Source: Gelidibacter sp039916245
GTDB lineage: Bacteria; Bacteroidota; Bacteroidia; Flavobacteriales; Flavobacteriaceae
Assembly: GCF_039916245.1 (NCBI RefSeq)
Contig: NZ_JBDSLS010000181.1
Span: 1 to 21,828, forward strand
Direction of reading: 5' to 3'
DNA: 21,828 bases
Shown here: positions 8,103-13,850 of the stretch, piece by piece
Numbering within the stretch: the first letter of the stretch is position 1
How the letters are laid out: each line of letters starts with the position of its first letter
Program-made: the position numbers and the translations under genes
The notes under the pieces: generated by a model
The model's input: the letters and a program-made list of their open reading frames with translations, nothing else
Database searches by the model: none
What the model was told of the DNA's origin: nothing

Positions 8103-8312
8103 TGTGAGTCGCTTATCCCGAGCCTGTCGAGGGATCTTTTCAGTCAAGTTCAATATTTTATTTGTCTGAATTTACTTTTCGGGAAATGTGTGCGAGTCGC
8201 TTATCCCCAGCCTGTGGAGGGATCTCTTCGAGCAAGTTCAATGTTTTATTTATCTGAATTTACTTTTAGGGAAATGTGTGTGAGTCGCTTATCACAACTT
8301 GTCGAGAGATCT
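8101..8312. repeat. 88-bp tandem repeat downstream of icmF
   Basis: Two full copies and one partial copy with an exact 88-base period, starting at 8101, 8189 and 8277. Each begins TGTGTGAGTCGCTTATC or a close variant and continues with an AGCCTGTCGAGGGATCT-like block. This block is partly self-complementary (ATCCC...GGGAT), like a REP element. The rest of the unit is AT-rich and shared by copies 1 and 2. An 82-codon frame through the array has no family features and follows the repeat, so I do not call a gene. The 8069-8581 gap holds only this array, the hairpin before it, the terminator at 8374 and AT-rich DNA with small dyads. Confidence 0.85.
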
Positions 8313-8373
8313 CAACATCTCGCTTCAAAGCCATCTAAACAGATCTAAAAAGCAAGTTTTATTCTAAACACCC

Positions 8374-8406
8374 AAAACCCTGAATCTAAACAGTTCAGGG
8401 TTTTTT
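8374..8406 (+). terminator. Intrinsic terminator of the icmF transcript
   Basis: AAAACCCTGAA (8374-8384) pairs perfectly with TTCAGGGTTTT (8394-8404) around a 9-base loop and runs into six T. It lies about 305 bases after the icmF stop, so the transcript would carry a long 3' tail containing the tandem repeat. Confidence 0.85.
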
Positions 8407-8581
8407 GTGTTTAAAGTCTTTACGTTTTATCGTCGATTTTTGTAAAGCAATGCTTATGAGGTAGTTAAATGTGTAAAACAACTAATTTATATTAAAAAAT
8501 GATGTTGCTTTGGATTTTCGACCCTAATTTTAGGTAGTCACGATTTACTTTCTAATGTATAACCTATATAATAATTCAATT

Positions 8582-8713
8582 ATGGAAACTACTCTACGCT
8601 ACAATTTCACAAGAAGATCGCAAAATTATTTTGATTGGTTGCTTTACACCATCAAATCAGAAAAATATCATTTGGCAGAAAGTCAAATTGAAGGCCTTAA
8701 AGATTTCGATTGA
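8582..8713 (+). CDS. Candidate 43-aa small protein
   Basis: An ATG-started frame encoding 43 residues (begins METTLRYNFTRRSQNYFDW, ends EGLKDFD). It is rich in aromatic and charged residues, with no cysteine, signal or membrane segment; a single helix is likely in the second half (IKSEKYHLAESQIEGL). It lies upstream of the cysteine-rich peptide gene in the same direction, 83 bases apart. An inverted repeat (TTTCGATT / AATCGAAA) overlaps its stop codon. I do not recognise it. Support is the frame, the position and plausible codon use only, so it could be a chance ORF in a leader region. Confidence 0.45.
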   Translation: METTLRYNFTRRSQNYFDWLLYTIKSEKYHLAESQIEGLKDFD

Positions 8714-8796
8714 TTTTTTAATCGAAATAGTTTCAAAAAAATGCATCTTTTTGAATCTTTTCACGTCTATTAGATGAACCTTAAAATTTATAGATT

Positions 8797-8898
8797 ATGA
8801 AAGATAAAGAATGCACCTGCACCTGCACTAGCTGCCAAAAAGGAAATTGTGCTGCTTGTACCTGTGAAAACTGTACATGTGCAAATTGCAACTGTTAA
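8797..8898 (+). CDS. 33-aa cysteine-rich, metallothionein-like peptide
   Basis: A 34-codon frame starting MKDKECTC and ending in a C-terminal cysteine followed by TAA. Eleven of 33 residues are cysteine, at 6, 8, 10, 13, 18, 21, 23, 26, 28, 31 and 33. The second half is a regular CxxCxC repeat. There are no aromatic residues, no histidine and no signal peptide, so the peptide should be cytosolic. This composition fits a thiolate metal-cluster peptide (zinc, copper or cadmium). Sequence identity to known bacterial metallothioneins such as SmtA/BmtA is not evident; those are larger and contain histidine. It is followed 26 bases later by a strong terminator and then sigZ. The frame is too short for ordinary gene callers. 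The cysteine pattern makes a chance ORF very unlikely. Confidence 0.8.
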   Translation: MKDKECTCTCTSCQKGNCAACTCENCTCANCNC

Positions 8899-8923
8899 GC
8901 TTAGTTTAAAATGTTAATAATGA

Positions 8924-8966
8924 GAGTCTATTTTAGTAGTTTTATACTAAAGTAGACTCTTTTTTT
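8924..8966 (+). terminator. Intrinsic terminator between the Cys-rich peptide gene and sigZ
   Basis: A 14-bp stem with one G-U pair (GAGTCTATTTTAGT at 8924-8937, ACTAAAGTAGACTC at 8946-8959), an 8-base loop and seven T. It ends 11 bases before the sigZ ATG. That leaves no room for an ordinary leader, so sigZ may depend on read-through or on a leaderless start. Confidence 0.9.
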
Positions 8967-8977
8967 AATGCACTTTT

Positions 8978-9517
8978 ATGAAAACTAAAAAGGTTTGGGA
9001 TTTATATGCGACTGACGTTAAGTACTTTATTTTAACAAAGGTGAAGGATGAAGCCGTGGCGGATGATTTACTGCAAGAAACTTTTATTAAGGTTCATACC
9101 AAATTGGAAACCTTAAAGGATATAGATAAATTAAAAGCCTGGGTATTTTCTATCGCACGTTATTCAGTTATGGATTATTTTAGAAGTAATAGTTTGAGCT
9201 ATGCCATCACTGAAGATACTGTTGCCGATGAAGAAGCCAATCCCGAACATACACGAGAAGATTGTTTGCATGGTATTATAAAAGCCTTGCCAAAAAAATA
9301 TAGAAAACCTTTAGTTTTATTTGATATTCAAGGTTTAAAACAAGCGGAAATTTCTGAACAATTGCAATTGCCTTTGTCGACTGTTAAATCTCAAATTCAA
9401 CGTGCCAGAAAACTCATTGCACAAGGTTTTGTGGATTGTTGCGATTTTAAAATCAATGACCATGGCTATTTGGTGGGTGAATTACAAGAAAGAGAGGACT
9501 GCAAAGTCTGCCATTAA
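8978..9517 (+). CDS. sigZ: ECF-type RNA polymerase sigma factor, SigZ family
   Basis: A 179-aa ECF sigma factor. Region 2 spans about residues 8-72 (DDLLQETFIKVHTKLETL, then KAWVFSIARYSVMDYFR, the core-binding and -10 recognising part). Region 4 spans about 98-150 (LPKKYRKPLVLFDIQGLKQAEISEQLQLPLSTVKSQIQRARKLI, a helix-turn-helix for the -35). A C-terminal extension has Cys154-Cys155, Cys175, Cys178 and His179, in the layout I recall for SigZ proteins (TIGR02959-like). The nearest preceding in-frame stop is 9 bases upstream of the ATG, so the start is fixed. No anti-sigma gene lies next to it; the downstream neighbour is convergent. The cysteine tail could bind metal or sense thiols, as in the unrelated CorE-type ECF sigmas. 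That role is inferred. Confidence 0.9.
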   Translation: MKTKKVWDLYATDVKYFILTKVKDEAVADDLLQETFIKVHTKLETLKDIDKLKAWVFSIARYSVMDYFRSNSLSYAITEDTVADEEANPEHTREDCLHGIIKALPKKYRKPLVLFDIQGLKQAEISEQLQLPLSTVKSQIQRARKLIAQGFVDCCDFKINDHGYLVGELQEREDCKVCH

Positions 9518-9599
9518 TCTGTAGTATTGGCTTTATTCGAAAAGATATTTGTTGGTCTGAAATTCAGTTAAAACTGCATGCTTCAGCTTCTAAATATTT

Positions 9600-9725
9600 T
9601 TGACACGAATTACACTAATTTCCACAAATCTATTTGTTCCCTGAGTATACTGTTATAAATTTTCAGTATAAAAATTTTACGAATGCAGCGGACTTTCATT
9701 CTGTTTTAAAAACTTCGTCAGAATG
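9600..9725. repeat. Intergenic repeats and dyads between sigZ and the convergent gene
   Basis: At 9603-9631 three related 9-10-base units occur in a row (CACGAATTA, CACTAATTTC, CACAAATCT); I recall CACGAATT strings from other Bacteroidota. TATACTG at 9646-9652 is mirrored by CAGTATA at 9664-9670. CATTCTG at 9697-9703 is mirrored by CAGAATG at 9719-9725. None has a T run that would make it a clear terminator for sigZ. No gene is visible in 9518-9788. Confidence 0.45.
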
Positions 9726-9788
9726 TTCGTCGGCTGAAAGGAGTTTCGTAATTGTAATTTTGTATTTGTCTTTTTGAATTTTGTCGCG

Positions 9789-10184
9789 CTATAAGGTCAT
9801 CATCCAGGTATGCTGCAATCTTCTAAACTTGCGCAATTCTCTTCTTAATATTGGAAGATATTCTCTGCCATTACTGTGGCTTTGTTCCAAGCGTTTGCAG
9901 TTTTTATAGAGCATGGTGGTCAATCGCTCCAAAGAAGCAATATGTTTATATTTTTTATCGGTATGACGCTCTATTTCAGCATTGACTATTTCAGGAGCCA
10001 AGGAAGTGGATTGTTGTATAATATCTCCAGAAAAATAAATATGTGCATCTTCCGAACCATCAGGTTTTAAATAGGATAAATCCTGATTTAAATAGGTGGA
10101 AATGCTTCTGGAAAGTATAATAATTTCCATCGCCTTTTTATAAATAGGCAAATCAGATAGGTGAGATGGGATTGGGTACAACAT
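9789..10184 (-). CDS. Helical-bundle protein (S23/four-helix-bundle-like)
   Basis: A 131-aa, predicted all-helical, soluble protein. It opens with LSDLPIYKKAMEIIILSRSI, has a central IIQQSTSLAPEIVNAE, and ends YLPILRRELRKFRRLQHTW. The same landmarks occur in the 169-aa protein at 10759-11268 (LPVFQKAREI, MGINASTIPAKIAGAS, YLDLLRNEVEEFRILFAEW), so the two are paralogues. The LPxxxKAxEI opening and four predicted helices resemble the S23/avd-type four-helix-bundle proteins, but the assignment is by pattern only. It is divergent from the Lrp/AsnC gene and shares its 118-bp promoter region. The C-terminal helix is strongly basic, in contrast to the acidic tail of the paralogue. Function unknown. 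Confidence 0.7.
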   Translation of the reverse strand: MLYPIPSHLSDLPIYKKAMEIIILSRSISTYLNQDLSYLKPDGSEDAHIYFSGDIIQQSTSLAPEIVNAEIERHTDKKYKHIASLERLTTMLYKNCKRLEQSHSNGREYLPILRRELRKFRRLQHTWMMTL

Positions 10185-10204
10185 GATTCTTAATAGTGAT
10201 TTAT

Positions 10205-10212
10205 CAAATTTA
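10205..10212 (-). promoter_or_regulatory. -7 promoter element of the 9789-10184 gene
   Basis: TAAATTTG on the minus strand, an exact TAnnTTTG match 20 bases before the ATG. Confidence 0.5.
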
Positions 10213-10256
10213 GTGACAAAATCAGACCTGTTATAATCGTTATTAAAGTAAAAGAC

Positions 10257-10264
10257 TATATTTG
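10257..10264 (+). promoter_or_regulatory. -7 promoter element of the Lrp/AsnC gene
   Basis: TATATTTG, an exact TAnnTTTG match 38 bases before the ATG. Its last three bases are part of the inverted repeat at 10262-10282. Confidence 0.55.
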
Positions 10265-10282
10265 CTTTAACTATTAAAGCAA
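10262..10282. promoter_or_regulatory. Candidate autoregulatory operator of the Lrp/AsnC gene
   Basis: A perfect 9-bp inverted repeat, TTGCTTTAA and TTAAAGCAA, separated by CTA. It overlaps the -7 element and the expected transcription start. Size and symmetry fit an Lrp/AsnC dimer site, and such regulators commonly repress themselves. Binding is inferred. Confidence 0.55.
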
Positions 10283-10302
10283 TTAAGTTAAATTTCTTTA
10301 GA

Positions 10303-10746
10303 ATGAGTATTGATTCACTTAACTGGAAGATTTTAAAGTGTTTACAGAATAATGCGCGTCAGTCGAACGCCGCAATTGGTAGACAGGTGGGAATCAGTTC
10401 TCCAGCGGTTTCTGAACGTATAAAAAAGATGGAAGACGCTGGAATTATCCAAGGGTATCATGCTTTCGTATCTCCGTTTGAAGCAGGGTATCAACTTAAG
10501 GCCATTATCACACTAAGAGCGTTTATGGGTATGCTGAAACCATTTCTTGAAAAGGTAAAAACCTATGAAGAGGTGTTGAATTGCTACCGAATAACTGGTA
10601 ACGAGAACATTGTGATGGAAGTGGCGCTTAAAAACCAAAAACATTTAGAGAGCTTTATAGATCAGCTTATTGTTTATGGCGAGACTAAAACGCAGATCGT
10701 ATTGTCTCATGTTATAAAATACAACGAAGTTAAGCCAATAAAATAA
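10303..10746 (+). CDS. Lrp/AsnC family transcriptional regulator
   Basis: A 147-aa regulator of standard length. Residues 1-55 are the winged helix-turn-helix (LNWKILKCLQNNARQSNAAIG, then SSPAVSERIKKMEDAGIIQGY). Residues 65-140 are the RAM ligand-binding/oligomerisation domain, with the usual CYRITGNENIVMEVAL strand pattern. It acts in the cytoplasm as a dimer or higher oligomer, usually responding to an amino acid; the effector here cannot be read. It is divergent from one helical-bundle gene, and its 3' end faces the paralogue across 12 bases. It is therefore a candidate regulator of these genes and possibly of the MFS-ypdA operon. Confidence 0.93.
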   Translation: MSIDSLNWKILKCLQNNARQSNAAIGRQVGISSPAVSERIKKMEDAGIIQGYHAFVSPFEAGYQLKAIITLRAFMGMLKPFLEKVKTYEEVLNCYRITGNENIVMEVALKNQKHLESFIDQLIVYGETKTQIVLSHVIKYNEVKPIK

Positions 10747-10758
10747 GAGGATTTGATT

Positions 10759-11268
10759 TTAAAGGTCATCAAAGCCATCAAAATCATCAAAGTTGAATGG
10801 GATGTCGTCATCAGGATCCTCATCGTCATAATTTACACCTGGCGGATTAAAAAGTCCCCAACGGTCGATGATGTAGTTCCAGCAATCAAAGGTCTTTACC
10901 CATTCAGCAAATAATATTCTGAACTCTTCGACTTCGTTTCTTAAGAGATCCAAATATTCTGTATCTGGATAGCCGTGCATTTGTAAACCTCGCGCATCAG
11001 TGATTAACTCTCTTGCCGCTTTTCTAATAATGGCCGCATTTTCCATTCTAATGTCATAGAGCATATCTTCAGAGGAAGCACCGGCAATTTTTGCAGGAAT
11101 TGTTGAAGCGTTAATGCCCATGTATTTGAGATTATGTTGAATCATTTCGGCTTCGATGGGGTCGTTAAATTCGATGTCGGTTTTTTCAACGGAGTCTATG
11201 ATGGAACCTACAAGATCCATAATTTCTCTTGCCTTTTGAAATACAGGCAGTTTTTCCCATTGCTCCAT
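10759..11268 (-). CDS. Helical-bundle protein with acidic tail, third gene of the MFS-ypdA operon
   Basis: 169 aa. Residues 1-125 carry the same helical-bundle pattern as the 131-aa protein at 9789-10184 (LPVFQKAREIMDLV, STIPAKIAG, YLDLLRNEVEEFRILFAEW). The last 26 or so residues form an acidic, phenylalanine-containing tail (DDEDPDDD, then FNFDDFDGFDDL). No signal or membrane segment is visible. The start codon lies 3 bases after the ypdA stop, so translation is probably coupled and the protein may work with YpdA or the transporter. Acidic-aromatic tails often bind basic partners or mimic nucleic acid; that is speculation here. Function unknown. Confidence 0.75.
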   Translation of the reverse strand: MEQWEKLPVFQKAREIMDLVGSIIDSVEKTDIEFNDPIEAEMIQHNLKYMGINASTIPAKIAGASSEDMLYDIRMENAAIIRKAARELITDARGLQMHGYPDTEYLDLLRNEVEEFRILFAEWVKTFDCWNYIIDRWGLFNPPGVNYDDEDPDDDIPFNFDDFDGFDDL

Positions 11269-11271
11269 AAT

Positions 11272-12252
11272 TTAATCTTTTTGAAGGTCTAAATTTTCAA
11301 TATGTTCTGTGATTACTTTAGCATGAATTCTCGAGTTTTCAATAAACCATTTATGGGTTTCCATGCCGCCACAAATTACGCCAGCCAAATATAATCCAGA
11401 AATATTGGTTTCCATAGTATTTGGATCATATTGAGGGAGGCAAGCGGCATCTTTGGAGAGGTTGATTCCAGCTTCGGTGAGGAATTTAAAATTAGGTTGA
11501 TAGCCGGTCAATGCCACAACAAAATCGTTGGCAAAGGTCTTTTCGCCGTTTGATGTTGCAATGGTAATGTCTTTTGTCGTGATTTTTACTATTTCTGATT
11601 TGTAATACGCGGTAATACTTCCTTCTGCAATCCTGTTAATAATATCTGGTCTTACCCAATATTTCACACGATCGCCAATTTCTGAACCTCTGATGACCAT
11701 AGTGACTTTTCCGCCTTTACGCCAAATTTCGAGCGCCGCATCAACTGCCGAATTGCTTGCGCCAACCACAACCACATGCTGCATGGCATAAGGATGCGCT
11801 TCGTTATAATAATGGGTCACTTTCGGCAAATCTTCTCCAGGAACCTGTAATAGATTTGGGATGTCATAAAATCCTGAGGCAATGATTACCTTGTCGGCAT
11901 AATATTTCGTTTTTGAAGACGTGATTATAAAGTAATCATCTACTTTGATTACAGTTTCAACTTCTTCATACATATGAATATTCAACTGATTTGAAGTGGC
12001 GACACGTCTGTAATACTCGAGCGCTTCATCTCTATTGGGTTTTGGGTTATTGCTGATAAAAGGAATGTCATTAATTTCAAGCTTTTCAGACGTTGAAAAA
12101 AAAGTCATGTTTTTTGGGTAATTAAATAAGGAATTGGTCAATGCTCCCTTTTCAAGAACGAGATAATCCCAATTCCTTTTTTTGCATTCTAAGGCACAGG
12201 CAATTCCAATTGGGCCTGCTCCAATAATTAAAACTCTATATGTTTTTGACAT
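11272..12252 (-). CDS. ypdA: YpdA-type FAD/NADPH oxidoreductase (putative bacillithiol disulfide reductase)
   Basis: A 326-aa flavoprotein of the thioredoxin-reductase-like class. In Firmicutes, YpdA/Bdr uses NADPH to reduce bacillithiol disulfide in the cytoplasm. The FAD-binding GAGPIG is at residues 11-16, followed by LEKG and the family-typical LFNYPKNMTFFSTSEKLEI. The NADPH-binding VVGASNSAVDAA is at 162-173, and the C-terminal GLYLAGVICGG completes the FAD site. There is no CxxC, as expected for YpdA. Ile15 stands where S. aureus YpdA has Cys14; Cys19 is nearby. The gene overlaps the MFS gene by 17 bases and precedes the acidic helical protein by 3, so all three form one operon. The substrate in this organism is inferred. 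Confidence 0.85.
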   Translation of the reverse strand: MSKTYRVLIIGAGPIGIACALECKKRNWDYLVLEKGALTNSLFNYPKNMTFFSTSEKLEINDIPFISNNPKPNRDEALEYYRRVATSNQLNIHMYEEVETVIKVDDYFIITSSKTKYYADKVIIASGFYDIPNLLQVPGEDLPKVTHYYNEAHPYAMQHVVVVGASNSAVDAALEIWRKGGKVTMVIRGSEIGDRVKYWVRPDIINRIAEGSITAYYKSEIVKITTKDITIATSNGEKTFANDFVVALTGYQPNFKFLTEAGINLSKDAACLPQYDPNTMETNISGLYLAGVICGGMETHKWFIENSRIHAKVITEHIENLDLQKD

Positions 12253-13465
12253 GTTGTACGGTTTGTGTGGTGCGGTTCATGTAGCTTTTAAGATAGATTA
12301 ATAGAGCTAAGCCTATAAGACCTAAAATACTCATAATGCCCCAGGTTTTATGAAATCCTAGGTTTTCAATCAAATGAAATCCTAAGTTATGTGCAAAAAT
12401 ATGCGAAATGGAAAAGGCAATGCTATAAAGCGCCATATATTCTCCTTTTAGTCCTCGTTTTGCCCGAATTAAAGCAAAGGCGTTTGAAAAAGGAAACACA
12501 ATCATTTCGCCAAAAGTCAATAAAATCATACTAATCACTATAAATCCCAACCATGGATTAATGACTAACAATAGAAAACTGACACTTGTCAGGAGAAGTC
12601 CAAAAATCATTAATCCAATTTTGGTGTATGATTTGGTTTCTATCCATTTGATGAGTGGCATTTCAAAAATGAATATTAAAAGCCCGTTCAAAGCCATCAG
12701 CATTCCAATCTCAAATTCAGAAAGCCTAATTTCTTTTTTATAAAAATACGGAAGCGTTGAAATAAATTGTAGAAAAACGACTCCAAATATGACCATGGCG
12801 ACAAGAAAAATAATAAAAGATTTGTCGCTGTAGGCCGATTTCGGATTCGGATTTATTTCAGTGTCAATGGCTTTAGATTTTTTTGGATGCAATACATTCA
12901 GCAATACGATACCAGCACTAATACAGGTAAGTCCATCTATCAAAAATAACCCGTCATAGTCCAAGGTAACAATGATTATTCCGCCAATAGCGGGGCCTAC
13001 TGAAAATCCGAGGTTAATTGCCAATCGGATCAAGGTCAAACTTCGTGTTTTGTTTTCTGGTTTACTATAGGTGTTTAAAGCAACAAACATGGCAGGTCCG
13101 AACATATCGGCTACCGTCATTAATATAAAAATCCCGATACAAATAGCATTGAACGTTTCCAAAAACTGCATACTAATAAATAATGCACCACTCAAAATCA
13201 AGCTCATAACCATGACTTTATAATACCCAATAGTATCGGTGAGTTTTCCGCCAATCCAGGAACCGGCCAAAGAACCAAAGCCGAAAACCGTCATGATCCA
13301 CGCGACTTCATCTAAAGAAAAATGCAAATCGGAAGTAAGATACAAGGACAAAAATGGAATGACCATAGTGCCTGATCTATTGATAAGCGTGATCGTGGCA
13401 AGCCACCAGACTTCTCGTGAAAGACCTCCAAATGTACCAAGGTATTTATTAAATATTATTTTCAT
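12236..13465 (-). CDS. Major facilitator superfamily transporter, probable efflux pump
   Basis: A 409-aa integral inner-membrane protein with about twelve hydrophobic segments. The loop after the second segment has the MFS motif A pattern GGKLTDTIGYYKVM. The N-terminal half resembles drug/metabolite exporters (PFLSLYLTSDL, then GFGSLAGSWIGGKL), but the substrate cannot be predicted. It is the first gene of the operon with ypdA (17-base overlap) and the acidic helical protein. Pairing with a low-molecular-weight-thiol reductase suggests export of a toxic or electrophilic compound or conjugate, which is inference. A 17-bp palindrome lies 40 bases upstream of the start. Confidence 0.88.
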   Translation of the reverse strand: MKIIFNKYLGTFGGLSREVWWLATITLINRSGTMVIPFLSLYLTSDLHFSLDEVAWIMTVFGFGSLAGSWIGGKLTDTIGYYKVMVMSLILSGALFISMQFLETFNAICIGIFILMTVADMFGPAMFVALNTYSKPENKTRSLTLIRLAINLGFSVGPAIGGIIIVTLDYDGLFLIDGLTCISAGIVLLNVLHPKKSKAIDTEINPNPKSAYSDKSFIIFLVAMVIFGVVFLQFISTLPYFYKKEIRLSEFEIGMLMALNGLLIFIFEMPLIKWIETKSYTKIGLMIFGLLLTSVSFLLLVINPWLGFIVISMILLTFGEMIVFPFSNAFALIRAKRGLKGEYMALYSIAFSISHIFAHNLGFHLIENLGFHKTWGIMSILGLIGLALLIYLKSYMNRTTQTVQHVKNI

Positions 13466-13504
13466 TTCTGGTAACTTCCAATGTTGTAAATTGAGATTTT
13501 CACT

Positions 13505-13521
13505 TTAATCAAATTGATTAA
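13505..13521. promoter_or_regulatory. Candidate operator upstream of the MFS operon
   Basis: A perfect palindrome with 8-bp arms (TTAATCAA, one central base, TTGATTAA), 40 bases before the MFS start. On the minus strand it contains TCAATTTG, one base off the -7 consensus. The size suits a dimeric repressor. It differs from the TTGCTTTAA palindrome at the Lrp/AsnC gene. Confidence 0.5.
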
Positions 13522-13560
13522 GTATGATTATTTATAAATAAACACACTCTTTTTAAAACA

Positions 13561-13590
13561 AAAAGGTCCGACGTTAATGTTGGACCTTTT
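13561..13590 (-). terminator. Orphan terminator in the MFS upstream region
   Basis: AAAAGGTCCGAC and GTTGGACCTTTT form a 12-bp stem with one G-U pair and a 6-base loop. On the minus strand the tail is TTTTTGTTTT. No annotated gene ends here on either strand, so it must end a short leader or small RNA. An adjacent dyad, TAATATG/CATATTA, lies at 13599-13616. Confidence 0.75.
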
Positions 13591-13702
13591 ATATTCTTTA
13601 ATATGTATTCATATTATCATAGCACATAACAAGTCCGATCTCTCAAGAAGGAGTTCTTATTTTGCCTGTATGAACTGATAATATGGAGCATTATTTATAA
13701 TT
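13561..13702 (-). ncRNA. Candidate small RNA or leader transcript (minus strand)
   Basis: On the minus strand TAATTTTG (13709-13716) is an exact -7 match, and the strong terminator at 13561-13590 lies about 140 bases downstream. The interval contains a 24-codon frame (13691 to 13617, starting MLHIISSYRQNK). It could be an independent small RNA, a tiny gene, or an attenuator leader of the MFS operon, whose start codon is 95 bases past the terminator. I see no convincing anti-terminator pairing. The rest of 13466-13850 is AT-rich, with the palindrome at 13505 and short dyads (AAGAA/TTCTT near 13635). Confidence 0.35.
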
Positions 13703-13736
13703 GTTGATCAAAATTAGGGAAAAATGGTTTAAGTTG

Positions 13737-13744
13737 TATTTTTG
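13737..13744 (+). promoter_or_regulatory. Possible -7 element of the DUF1684 gene
   Basis: TATTTTTG matches TAnnTTTG but lies 106 bases before the start codon, implying a long leader. No -33 element is clear. Confidence 0.3.
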
Positions 13745-13850
13745 TTATTTAGTTATTTTTCAGGTAATGTGCATTTCAAAATTTAATCTCACAATGAGAT
13801 GATTAATTGAGAACTGAAAGTGACCATTGAAAATCCATAAGTATAAACAC

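Noticed and set aside
8100..8348. 82-codon plus-strand frame downstream of icmF
   Set aside because: It runs through the 88-bp tandem repeat, its protein repeats with drift, and it overlaps the hairpin and approaches the terminator. No family features.
8472..8559. Very short frames (8 and 12 codons) upstream of the 43-aa frame as leader peptides
   Set aside because: Too short to support, with no adjoining terminator or attenuator structure.
9565..9576. CAGTT/AACTG dyad as a sigZ terminator
   Set aside because: Only a 5-bp stem with a 2-base loop and no T run.
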